Origin: Peptococcaceae bacterium
GTDB lineage: Bacteria > Bacillota > Peptococcia > DRI-13 > UBA5745
Direction: 5' to 3'
Assembly: GCA_031264885.1 (NCBI GenBank)
Contig: JAISDM010000099.1
Location: forward strand, 1-5,386
Length of the DNA: 5,386 nt
Shown one piece after another: positions 1-5,194 of the stretch. The number at the start of each line of letters is the position of its first letter. Position 1 is the stretch's first letter. A program made the translations under genes and the position numbers. The notes under the pieces were generated by a model, which saw only the letters and a list, made by a program, of their open reading frames with translations, made no database searches and was not told where the DNA came from.

Positions 1-165
1 GTGGACCCGGCGAAGGTTACCCGTTCGGCGCTGCAGAACGCGGCCTCCATCGCGGCCCTCCTGCTGACCACCGAGTGCCTGGTGGCGGACAAGCCGGAAG
101 AGAACGCCGCCGCGGCCGCAGCCAACATGGCCGGCATGGGAGGCATGGGCGGCGGCATGATGTAA
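1..165 (+). CDS. groEL: 60 kDa chaperonin GroEL, C-terminal end (partial)
   Basis: The reading frame is open from base 1 and ends at TAA 163-165, giving the last 54 residues of a protein that is normally about 540 residues long. The stretch beginning VDPAKVTRSALQNAASIAA and continuing LLLTTECLVADKPE is the highly conserved final helical part of the GroEL equatorial domain. The tail NMAGMGGMGGGMM is the flexible Gly-Gly-Met repeat that hangs into the folding cavity. GroEL forms the double-ring ATP-driven cytoplasmic folding chamber with GroES. groES and the rest of groEL should lie upstream, outside the window. The terminator at 268-298 probably ends this operon. Identification is essentially certain. 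The tail is of the type found in Firmicutes and several other phyla, so it only loosely constrains the host. Confidence 0.97.
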   Translation: MDPAKVTRSALQNAASIAALLLTTECLVADKPEENAAAAAANMAGMGGMGGGMM

Positions 166-184
166 GGCGCAAGTACAAAGGCGC

Positions 185-240
185 CATTCCGGTCAAGCCG
201 GGGAATGTCCCGGTCGTCATTCCGGGCTTGTCCCGGAATC
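185..240. repeat. Pair of related inverted hairpin repeats after groEL
   Basis: Two short hairpins lie back to back. The first pairs CATTCCGG (185-192) with CCGGGGAATG (198-207, two extra G). The second is a perfect 8-bp stem, ATTCCGGG (219-226) with CCCGGAAT (232-239), and a 5-nt loop. The second unit read on the minus strand closely resembles the first, so they look like inverted copies of one element. TGTCCCGG also occurs twice in direct orientation (206-213 and 229-236). Units of this kind (GTCATTCCGGG..CCCGGAATCC) are common dispersed intergenic palindromes in bacterial genomes. Their role is unknown; they may stabilise the 3' end of the groEL mRNA. Confidence 0.65.
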
Positions 241-267
241 CAGGGTCTTTTATCCCCAGAACAGCAA

Positions 268-298
268 AAAGGCTGTCCGCCATTGGCGGACAGCCTTT
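268..298 (+). terminator. Intrinsic terminator after groEL, possibly bidirectional
   Basis: A perfect 14-bp stem pairs AAAGGCTGTCCGCC (268-281) with GGCGGACAGCCTTT (285-298) around a 3-nt loop (ATT). The A-run at 266-270 gives a U-tract in the minus-strand direction. The plus-strand tail is only TTT, then GACTCGTCTTT. It lies about 100 nt after the groEL stop and before the rpn promoter, so it most likely ends the groEL transcript. Confidence 0.75.
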
Positions 299-339
299 GA
301 CTCGTCTTTGACAGGCCGTTATTTTTTAAAATTTTCCTG

Positions 340-369
340 ATGGCATTCTGATAGAAAACAGAGTATACT
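340..369 (+). promoter_or_regulatory. Putative sigma-70-type promoter of the rpn-family gene
   Basis: A TATACT -10 box (364-369, 5 of 6 consensus) follows ATGGCA (340-345, 4 of 6 match to TTGACA) with an 18-bp spacer in an A+T-rich stretch. This places a transcription start near 376 and leaves a leader of about 33 nt before the ATG at 409. GAGTAT is repeated at 361-366 and 376-381, overlapping the -10 region. The nearby perfect TTGACA at 308-313 has no well-spaced -10 box. Confidence 0.45.
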
Positions 370-408
370 GAAATTGAGTATGATGAAGAAAAGCGAGGAT
401 GAAAACCT

Positions 409-1293
409 ATGGGTGATGAAGAAAAAATGAATGTCATTGAGCTTGATTCAGACGGCTTGCCAAAGATACTGCCCGCATATGACGACGCGATCTTTAAAGC
501 GATGCTGACCCACGCCGATGCTCTGCCCGCCCGCGTGGATATTCTTACCGCTTTCCTGAATCGCAACGTGAAATCCGCAACCGTTAAGAACGTGGAACTG
601 CCGAGTAAAGATACTCAAGTAAAGCAAGAGAAATTCGATGTGAACTGTGCGATAGACGATGGCAGTCAGATTGCCGTCGAGATGCAAGCCAACTCAATGG
701 CGGGTGATAACGCCGCTAACCGTCACGTCAATATCCGCAACCGCAGTGTCTACGGCTTGTGCGACCTCCATTCCAGCCAACCGGGACGCGGCATAGCGTA
801 TGCCTCTTTTGTGCGAAGCTATCAAATCACCATTTGCGGCTACTCCATATTTGAAGGAACGCACGATTTGGTGGAAACATTCACTTTGCGTAATCGGCGC
901 GGCAAGGAACTGACTGACGCAATCACCGCGATGTTTATGGACTTATCTATGTCGCCGAGTATCATAAAGAAATCCGTGGCGGATATGATCGCCGCCGAAA
1001 TGTGGGCAGTATTTCTTGCGGGCGCCAACAAACCGGCTTATCAAAAAATAATTCAAGACATCACCTCAAAAAGGGAGGGAATTGCCGTGGCAAACGAGAT
1101 ATTGGAAGCTATCAGTCAGAACGCCGAAGAACGCGCGCGTTACCATTCACGCAAGATGTGGGCGCAAGACCGCGAACATGATTTAGCTATTGCCAGAAAT
1201 GAAGGTCACAAAGAAGGCGTTCAAGAATTGGCGGAGTTAATACAAAAAGGTTATTCTGTGAACGAGGCGCTGGATATAATTTCTAAGAAATAG
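409..1293 (+). CDS. Rpn family PD-(D/E)XK nuclease / putative transposase
   Basis: The product is 294 residues, close to the usual Rpn length. Rpn proteins (recombination-promoting nucleases; Pfam PDDEXK_2 / Transposase_31 type) cut DNA, raise RecA-independent recombination in E. coli, and some act in phage defence. Visible features are the N-terminal YDDAIFKAML segment (24-33), then the nuclease core: D77 in KFDVNCAIDD, followed by E91-x-Q93 in IAVEMQ, the D..ExQ form of the PD-(D/E)XK site. R105 and the 'NIRNRSVYG' stretch follow, then the FTLRNRRGKELTDAI region. The C-terminal part (about 227-294) is helical and charged and ends in NEGHKEGVQELAELIQKGYSVNEALDIISKK-like sequence, seen in many family members. 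GAGG at 395-398 supports ATG 409; ATG 427 (M7) is an alternative. The gene stands alone, with its own promoter and no visible terminator. It is visibly A+T richer than the genes downstream, which fits horizontal transfer. The family call is firm; activity and the defence role are inferred. Confidence 0.85.
   Translation: MGDEEKMNVIELDSDGLPKILPAYDDAIFKAMLTHADALPARVDILTAFLNRNVKSATVKNVELPSKDTQVKQEKFDVNCAIDDGSQIAVEMQANSMAGDNAANRHVNIRNRSVYGLCDLHSSQPGRGIAYASFVRSYQITICGYSIFEGTHDLVETFTLRNRRGKELTDAITAMFMDLSMSPSIIKKSVADMIAAEMWAVFLAGANKPAYQKIIQDITSKREGIAVANEILEAISQNAEERARYHSRKMWAQDREHDLAIARNEGHKEGVQELAELIQKGYSVNEALDIISKK
1072..1089 (+). promoter_or_regulatory. Internal ribosome binding site and GTG start within the rpn-family gene
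   Basis: AGGGAGG (1072-1078) is a near-perfect Shine-Dalgarno, and its GGAGG core (1074-1078) is followed after 8 nt by GTG at 1087-1089. The GTG is exactly in frame with the host gene (codon 227). The site is stronger than the one serving the full-length start (GAGG, 395-398). It lies at the domain boundary between nuclease core and C-terminal helical part, which is where the internal starts of rpnS genes in E. coli are described. Confidence 0.55.
1087..1293 (+). CDS. Predicted intragenic C-terminal small protein, RpnS-like antitoxin candidate
   Basis: Translation from the internal GTG would give a 68-residue protein identical to residues 227-294 of the Rpn-family nuclease. It would lack D77, E91 and Q93, so it could not cut DNA. 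It is rich in Glu, Lys and Ala (ANEILEAISQNAEERARYHS and onward) and looks mainly helical, with a final GYSVNEALDIISKK helix. In E. coli, several rpn genes are known to express such C-terminal products (RpnS) from internal start sites, and these bind and block the toxic full-length protein. The same role here is inferred from family knowledge, the position of the start and the strong internal Shine-Dalgarno. Expression has not been shown, and the purine-rich AAAAGGGAGGGA could simply encode KREG. Confidence 0.45.
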   Translation: MANEILEAISQNAEERARYHSRKMWAQDREHDLAIARNEGHKEGVQELAELIQKGYSVNEALDIISKK

Positions 1294-1315
1294 GATCAAA
1301 ACGGGAACAGCAAAC

Positions 1316-1468
1316 AAAAATCTCCATTTCAAAAAACCATGTCATGAAAAGCGCCAAAAAAGCCTGTTGAATCCAGATATAGGAAATCGTCTGGGCAAAG
1401 GTCATGGGAAACGCGGCAGAGTTCGCTTTATAAAACGCCACGAAGGCGAATATCTCCATTATTATGGT
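1316..1468 (-). pseudogene. Fragment of an ABC-2 type permease (DUF990 / ABC2_membrane_6 type)
   Basis: The minus strand encodes, from about 1468 down to 1316, a hydrophobic 51-residue stretch: IIMEIFAFVAFYKANS, then PMTFAQTISYIWIQQAF and LALFMTWFFEMEIF. This matches from memory the N-terminal region of ABC-2 permeases of the DUF990 group, where a helix ending in '(I/F)..AFY', a short loop, 'T..Q..(T/S)Y.W.QQAF' and an acidic 'D.E(I/L)F' precede an 'I.SG.IAYEL.RP' motif. That motif and everything after it are missing: after EIF the frame changes character and stops at 1283-1285. The N-terminal helix before it is missing too. Codon choice is coding-like (GCC, GCG, TTC, CAG). Intact proteins have about 260 residues and partner with an ABC ATPase, none of which is present. 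It is clearly a remnant; the family assignment is moderate. Confidence 0.5.
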
Positions 1469-1933
1469 TCGCCGAACGCTACGGCGATCGTCATCTTCGT
1501 GGCGGGCATCGTTACGGGTACCTTCTATAACATAATGGTCACGTCTAACTATTCGTTGATATCCGCCATGTGCGCTTATCCGGAGGAGGAGTCTTTGCTG
1601 TCGTCCAACCGGATGACCGGCAGCAATGCCGGCAGGATGATTGCGGGATATCTGGTGCCGGTCGTGGTGGTTGCCATGCTGCCCGCGCTCAGGAACATGA
1701 CTTATATTTTGATCAGCGTTCTTTGTTCCGGATTTATGCTGATCACATATCTGATCCACTTTAAGATTTCCGAGGGATTTGAAGGCAATGGGAAGGTTGG
1801 AACCGCGAGCGGCGAGCGCCTGACGGTTAAGGAAATGGCTGCGGCGGTGGCGGCGACGCCGCAGATCATTGCGCTTATACTGGCGAATGTAAACAGTACG
1901 GTCAACGCGTTTTTGCTGCCGGGACTCATGATA
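1469..1933 (+). pseudogene. Internal fragment of a GPH-type (MFS_2) sugar:cation symporter
   Basis: The open frame is bounded by TTG 1367 and TAA 2003-2005, but only about 155 codons (1469-1933) look like real protein. Visible features are a membrane helix (TAIVIFVAGIVTGTFYN), then SNYSLISAMCAYPEEESLLSSNRMTGSNAGRMIAGYL-type sequence, which corresponds to the 'nipY.al....t.d..eR..l.s.R' loop of glycoside-pentoside-hexuronide symporters. Two further helices follow (MTYILISVLCSGFMLITYLI and the helix around IIALILANVNSTVNAFLLPG), separated by the central cytoplasmic loop with RLTVKEM. A whole symporter has about 450 residues and 12 helices; here helices 1 to 3 and most of the C-terminal half are absent. 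The first 34 codons are antisense to the ABC-permease fragment and the last 23 are repeat sequence. It is therefore a non-functional remnant with no RBS of note. Confidence 0.65.
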
Positions 1934-1934
1934 T

Positions 1935-1999
1935 CTTTCCCTCTTTCAGAGGGGAAGTCATACAGACTGCGTCTGCCACCCCTCCAAGGAGAGGAGGGG
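1935..1999. repeat. Composite palindromic repeat fused to the symporter fragment
   Basis: Three hairpins lie in 65 bp. CTTTCCCTCT (1935-1944) pairs with AGAGGGGAAG (1948-1957, one G-T). CAGAC (1963-1967) pairs with GTCTG (1971-1975). CCCCTCC (1979-1985) pairs with GGAGGGG (1993-1999). Elements of this CCCCTCC..GGAGGGG make-up are common dispersed intergenic repeats, and their translation (LPPLQGEEG) is a frequent spurious C-terminus in databases. Here it supplies the last codons of the broken symporter frame, so it was either inserted there or marks a recombination junction. Confidence 0.6.
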
Positions 2000-2022
2000 A
2001 ATTAAGGCGCCTGATTTCCAAA

Positions 2023-2034
2023 CCGCAATTGCGG
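2023..2034. promoter_or_regulatory. Perfect 12-bp palindrome upstream of the operon promoter (possible operator)
   Basis: CCGCAATTGCGG is an exact two-fold palindrome that ends 9 bp before the -35 box at 2044. The position suits an activator or repressor binding site for the ThDP enzyme / reductase operon. No regulator gene is in the window, so the role is a guess from symmetry and position alone. Confidence 0.3.
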
Positions 2035-2043
2035 AGCGGTATA

Positions 2044-2073
2044 TTGACAATCTATCGCCTGAGAGTGCATAAT
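2044..2073 (+). promoter_or_regulatory. Sigma-70-type promoter of the ThDP enzyme / reductase operon
   Basis: A perfect TTGACA (2044-2049) is followed after 18 bp by CATAAT (2068-2073, 5 of 6). Transcription should start near 2080, giving a leader of about 43 nt to the ATG at 2123. This is the best promoter match in the window. It also argues against the TTG at 2084 as start codon, since that would leave almost no leader. Confidence 0.7.
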
Positions 2074-2122
2074 GAGATAAGATTTGGAACATTTTAATTA
2101 TTCATCAAACAAGGGGGCGGCA

Positions 2123-3853
2123 ATGAGACAGAGGATTAACAGTATACCCGGTTACACGGCTTCGGACGCGCTGAACGACGCGCTGTTCCGCGCCGGCGTG
2201 TCCCATATCTTTGTGAATTCCGGGACGGATTATCCGCCCATCATCGAGAGTTGGGCAAAATTTGAGGCGCAGGGCAAGCCTAAGCCGGAGATTATCATCA
2301 GTCCGCACGAGTATGTGGCGATGAGCGCGGCTCAAGGCTATGCTCAGGCCACGGGGCAGCCTCAGGCGGTGTTTGTGCATGTGGACGTGGGTACGCAGAA
2401 TTTGGGCGGCGCCATACATAACGCGTTTCGGTGCCGCGTCCCTGTGTTCGTGCTGGCCGGACTGTCTCCCTATACCCTTGAGGGGGAACTGCCGGGCGGG
2501 CGCGATTCCTATATCCAGTATATTCAGAATGCCGCGGATCAGGCGGGGATCGTCCGCGGCTATACCAAACTGGACTTTGATCTTCGCAGCGGCAAAAACA
2601 CGCAGCAATTGGTCTATCGGGCGCTTCAGCTGGCGAAGAGCGCCCCTTGCGGGCCGGTCTATATGACCGCGACCCGGGAGGCGCTGGAAGAAGAGGGCTG
2701 GGATATCGGCGGCGGTATGGATGATTCCTGGCGGCCTGTGGCGGCTATGGGGCTGGACGGCCGGACGGCAGGCGCCTTGGCGGCCGCGTTGGCGCAGGCC
2801 GAAAAACCTCTGGTCATCACATCATACCTCGGCAGAAACAAGGAAAGCGTGGGGGAATTGGTTCGGCTCTGCGAGCGTTTGGCCGTTCCGGTGGCGGAAA
2901 TGGTTCCGAGTTATATGAATTTTCCCATGAAACATCCCATGTATTTTGGCGGGCAGGTTCACGAGTTCCTTAAGGAAAGCGATTTGATATTGGTGATTGA
3001 CTGCGATTTGCCTTGGACGCCGGCGTTTATGTCGCCAAAAGAAGGATGCCGGGTATTTTATCTGGACATAGATCCGATCAAGGAGCATATCCCGCTTTGG
3101 TATATTCCCGCCGAGATGTCGATCCGGGCGGATTCGGGCGCCGCGCTGCGGCAGTTGAATGAAATCATCGGCCGGGACGCCGGGGCGCTGAATCTGGATG
3201 AAGGGAAGATCGCCGAGAGAAGAAAAACCCTGGAAAAACGCCATTCGGAAATGGCGGAGAAACGGAACAAGGAAGAAGCGCAGGGGGGCGTTTATTCGGC
3301 GTATCTGACGGCTTGTATCCGGGAAATCATTGATGACGACACGATCATACTCAATGAAACCATAACGGATCGTCCCATTGCGGACGGACACTTGCCCCGG
3401 TCGAAGCCGGGCACGCTGTTTGGCAGCGGCGGCAGTTCCCTGGGCTGGTTCGGCGGAGCGGCCGTCGGCGTCAAGCTGGCTTGCCCGGATAAAGACGTGG
3501 TGGCGCTGGCCAGCGACGGTACTTTTGTTTTTTCCTGTCCTACCGCGGTTTATTGGATGGCGCGCCGGTACAAAACTCCGTTTTTGACGGTGATTTACAA
3601 CAATCAGGGCTGGAACGCCCCGAAGATGATTACGAAGGGCCAGCACCCGGACGGTTATGCCGCGAAAAGCGGCAATTTCTGGACGAGCTTTCAGCCGTCG
3701 GCGGCGCTGGACCGCATCGCTGAGGCGGCGGGCGGCGCGTTCGCCAGGACCGTCACTGCCCCGGAGGAGATCCTTCCGGCGCTCCGCGAAGGGAAAAAAG
3801 CGGTGGAGAACGGGACGGCGGCGGTTATTAACGTGCTGCTGCCGCCGGTATGA
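2123..3853 (+). CDS. Thiamine-diphosphate-dependent enzyme, acetolactate synthase-like large subunit family
   Basis: The product is 576 residues with the three-domain order of the ALS/BFD/pyruvate oxidase superfamily. The N-terminal pyrimidine-binding domain (about 10-190) has GYTASDALNDALFRAGV, the catalytic Glu E63 in SPHEYVAMSAAQGYA, and HNAFRCRVPVFVLAG. The central Rossmann-like domain (about 210-350) has EKPLVITSYLGRN and VFYLDIDP. The C-terminal pyrophosphate domain (about 390-570) has GSGGSSLGWFGGAAVGV and the Mg-ThDP motif S464-D465-G466 ... N493-N494. The usual GDG is SDG here, but the spacing to NN is normal. Enzymes of this group cleave or join 2-keto acids through a ThDP carbanion in the cytoplasm; the substrate cannot be read off. 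ATG 2123 is preferred because AAGGGGG (2111-2117) sits 5 nt upstream and the promoter lies just before; TTG 2084 would add 13 unconserved residues. No small regulatory ALS subunit follows; instead a ketopantoate reductase homologue does, 22 bp later. It is unlikely to be housekeeping IlvB. Confidence 0.88.
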   Translation: MRQRINSIPGYTASDALNDALFRAGVSHIFVNSGTDYPPIIESWAKFEAQGKPKPEIIISPHEYVAMSAAQGYAQATGQPQAVFVHVDVGTQNLGGAIHNAFRCRVPVFVLAGLSPYTLEGELPGGRDSYIQYIQNAADQAGIVRGYTKLDFDLRSGKNTQQLVYRALQLAKSAPCGPVYMTATREALEEEGWDIGGGMDDSWRPVAAMGLDGRTAGALAAALAQAEKPLVITSYLGRNKESVGELVRLCERLAVPVAEMVPSYMNFPMKHPMYFGGQVHEFLKESDLILVIDCDLPWTPAFMSPKEGCRVFYLDIDPIKEHIPLWYIPAEMSIRADSGAALRQLNEIIGRDAGALNLDEGKIAERRKTLEKRHSEMAEKRNKEEAQGGVYSAYLTACIREIIDDDTIILNETITDRPIADGHLPRSKPGTLFGSGGSSLGWFGGAAVGVKLACPDKDVVALASDGTFVFSCPTAVYWMARRYKTPFLTVIYNNQGWNAPKMITKGQHPDGYAAKSGNFWTSFQPSAALDRIAEAAGGAFARTVTAPEEILPALREGKKAVENGTAAVINVLLPPV

Positions 3854-3863
3854 TGAAAGAATA

Positions 3864-3875
3864 GGAGGCGCGGAG
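3864..3875 (+). promoter_or_regulatory. Ribosome binding site fixing the reductase start
   Basis: GGAGG (3864-3868, within ATAGGAGGCG) precedes ATG 3876 by 7 nt. It lies in the 22-bp gap after the ThDP enzyme stop codon. It settles the start of the reductase against an open upstream extension in the same frame that begins at 3657 and overlaps the ThDP gene. Confidence 0.8.
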
Positions 3876-4856
3876 ATGAAAGCTGCGATATTGGGCGCCG
3901 GGGCGATGGGTTCCCTGGTGGGCGCGCACTTGAAAAAAGGGGGCGCCGAGGTATATTTTATTGATGTGAACGCGGAACATATTCAAGCGGTGGCTAAAGA
4001 CGGTCTGTACATGGAGATCGAGGGAGCAAAGGATCCGGAAATCGTCCGCCCGGACGGAGCGGCTGTGAACGGCGGCGATATCGGCGTCTGCGACGCGGTG
4101 GTATTGCTGGTAAAAGCCGTGAATACCGCGGAAGCCGTGGAGACGAACAAGGCGCTGTTCGGTAAAGACACCGTCATTCTGACGCTGCAGAACGGTTTGG
4201 GCAACGCGGACGCGCTGAAACCGTATTTCAGCGAGGATATCATCGGATACGGTGTGCTTAAGGCATCCGCGCTGCTGTTCGCGCCGGGGAAAATTTACGG
4301 TTCCGTGCGGTTTCAGGGCAGTTCCCACGGCGTGTCCTTCGCGCCTCTGAACTGGAACACACCGCGTAAGGCGGTATTTGACGAGGTGGCGTCCATTCTG
4401 ACGACAGGGGGTATGCCGGCGGAATGCACCCGGGAGACGGAAGCGATTCTCTGGGATAAGCTGTATATGAATTGCCTCTTCAACGCCATCGGCGCGCTTC
4501 TGCAGCTGGCCAACGAAGACAGCGCGCCCCATGAACACGGCAAGCTGCTGATGGAGCAGATCAGCCGCGAAATCTGTGAGGTCGCCCAGGCCAAAGGCTT
4601 CAACATGACCCAGGAAGCATACTGGAACAGATTCAAAAACATGCCGGGCCGGACTCCGGGAGGCGCGCTGCATTACACATCCGCGGTGGTGGACGCGTAC
4701 AAGAAACGCCCAACTGAGATTGATTCCCTGAACGGCGCCATATGCGGGGAAGGGCGGAAGCTGGGCATCCCCACGCCGTATAACGAGACGATCTGGCACT
4801 TGGTACACATCATGCAGGATACGTATGACCTGCGGTACACGCCCAGGGAAGACTGA
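3876..4856 (+). CDS. Ketopantoate reductase (ApbA/PanE) family 2-keto acid oxidoreductase
   Basis: The product is 326 residues, slightly above the roughly 300 usual for the family. The N-terminal Rossmann domain opens with MKAAILGAGAMGSLVGAHL (GxGxxG at 7-12). K80 in LLVK and the 105-QNGLGN-110 segment match conserved KPR active-site or cofactor positions. The C-terminal helical domain (about 185-320) has K195 in WDKLYMN (catalytic Lys of the family) and 281-EIDSLNG-287, the conserved Glu/Ser substrate-binding element. The reaction is NAD(P)H-dependent reduction of a 2-keto acid to the 2-hydroxy acid; true PanE makes pantoate for coenzyme A. D30 at the end of the second strand (VYFID) suggests NADH rather than NADPH. 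It is co-transcribed with the ThDP enzyme, and no other pantothenate gene is near. A role on a different 2-keto acid, as known for the Lactococcus PanE homologue that reduces branched-chain keto acids, is therefore as likely as pantothenate synthesis. The family is sure; the substrate is not. Confidence 0.88.
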   Translation: MKAAILGAGAMGSLVGAHLKKGGAEVYFIDVNAEHIQAVAKDGLYMEIEGAKDPEIVRPDGAAVNGGDIGVCDAVVLLVKAVNTAEAVETNKALFGKDTVILTLQNGLGNADALKPYFSEDIIGYGVLKASALLFAPGKIYGSVRFQGSSHGVSFAPLNWNTPRKAVFDEVASILTTGGMPAECTRETEAILWDKLYMNCLFNAIGALLQLANEDSAPHEHGKLLMEQISREICEVAQAKGFNMTQEAYWNRFKNMPGRTPGGALHYTSAVVDAYKKRPTEIDSLNGAICGEGRKLGIPTPYNETIWHLVHIMQDTYDLRYTPRED

Positions 4857-4860
4857 GGAT

Positions 4861-4871
4861 CCGCCGGGCGG
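4861..4871 (+). repeat. Short GC-rich hairpin just after the reductase gene
   Basis: CCGCC (4861-4865) can pair with GGCGG (4867-4871) only 5 nt after the reductase stop. There is no following T-run, so it is at most a weak pause or mRNA 3'-end structure, not a convincing terminator. Confidence 0.3.
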
Positions 4872-4922
4872 AGCGGGGCATGACAAGGGATATATAGGCG
4901 GATTCGGATTTTCGGACGGTTC

Positions 4923-4992
4923 CGGGCGGCAGGATGCCGCCCCTACGGCGTCGTGAATGATGTGTCTTGTAGGGGCGGCATTCTGCCGCCCG
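4923..4992. repeat. 70-bp nested palindromic repeat (possible operon 3' end)
   Basis: Two 24-nt arms (4923-4946 and 4969-4992) are inverted copies with one mismatch that becomes G-U in RNA, around a 22-nt spacer. Each arm is itself a hairpin: GGGCGGCA pairs with TGCCGCCC in the first arm. The whole could form a cruciform or a long stem, and the core GTAGGGGCGGCA..TGCCGCCCG type is a widespread intergenic repeat. It lies about 70 nt after the reductase stop and is followed by CGTATTTGTC, so it could stop or protect the operon transcript, but no real U-tract follows. Confidence 0.75.
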
Positions 4993-5075
4993 TATTTGTC
5001 AGAATATAAATATTTTTCAAACGAGAAGGATTTATAAAAATCATACCGAATGAATAACGGACTAAGTAGTAGAAT
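4993..5075. other. A+T-rich non-coding stretch
   Basis: This segment is far richer in A and T than its surroundings (for example the ATATAAATATTTTT around 5004-5017 and TTTATAAAAATCAT at 5031-5044). It holds no ORF with a ribosome binding site. TTGTCA (4996-5001) and TATAAA (5033-5038) resemble promoter boxes but are not correctly spaced to partners. A promoter for the gene at 5353 may lie here, but I cannot place it. Confidence 0.4.
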
Positions 5076-5114
5076 AAGGGTATAGTGTGTAAATTTCCGG
5101 GAACCTATACCCTT
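5076..5114. repeat. Perfect 10-bp inverted repeat, first hairpin of a competing set
   Basis: AAGGGTATAG (5076-5085) pairs perfectly with CTATACCCTT (5105-5114) around a 19-nt loop. The right arm extended to 5106-5119 (TATACCCTTCCGCA) is also complementary at 13 of 14 positions to 5200-5213 in the next hairpin, so the two structures could be alternatives. Confidence 0.6.
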
Positions 5115-5194
5115 CCGCAATCGCAAAAATATGCGTTTCGAGTGCATAAAAACTCGCGAACACCCGAATCTTACGTACCCATAGCGCATAAAAA

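Noticed and set aside
185..298. Hairpin series after groEL as a CRISPR array
   Set aside because: There are only two related units in opposite orientation with no regular spacers; they are palindromic repeats plus a terminator.
308..332. TTGACA (308-313) with TAAAAT (327-332) as a promoter
   Set aside because: The 13-bp spacing is too short for a sigma-70-type promoter; the 340-369 pair is better placed.
1367..1468. N-terminal 34 codons of the plus-strand symporter frame as real protein
   Set aside because: The sequence is polar, rich in Gly, Arg and His, and antisense to a hydrophobic permease-like stretch with better coding character. The TTG has no RBS.
2053..2085. Possible thiamine riboswitch before the ThDP gene, suggested by CTGAGAG
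   Set aside because: The rest of the THI box is absent, the leader from the promoter to the ATG is only about 43 nt, and the motif overlaps the promoter spacer itself.
2084..2122. TTG start adding 13 residues to the ThDP enzyme
   Set aside because: It would begin only a few nt after the expected transcription start and has no RBS, whereas ATG 2123 has AAGGGGG at good spacing.
2822..3646. 274-residue minus-strand open frame
   Set aside because: It is fully antisense to the ThDP enzyme, whose domains and motifs are clear, and its Arg/His-rich composition is typical of a shadow.
3657..3875. Open upstream extension of the reductase frame (399-residue version)
   Set aside because: It overlaps the ThDP gene, encodes an Arg-rich shadow sequence and lacks an RBS. 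GGAGG at 3864-3868 and the Rossmann MKAAILGAGAMG fix the start at 3876.
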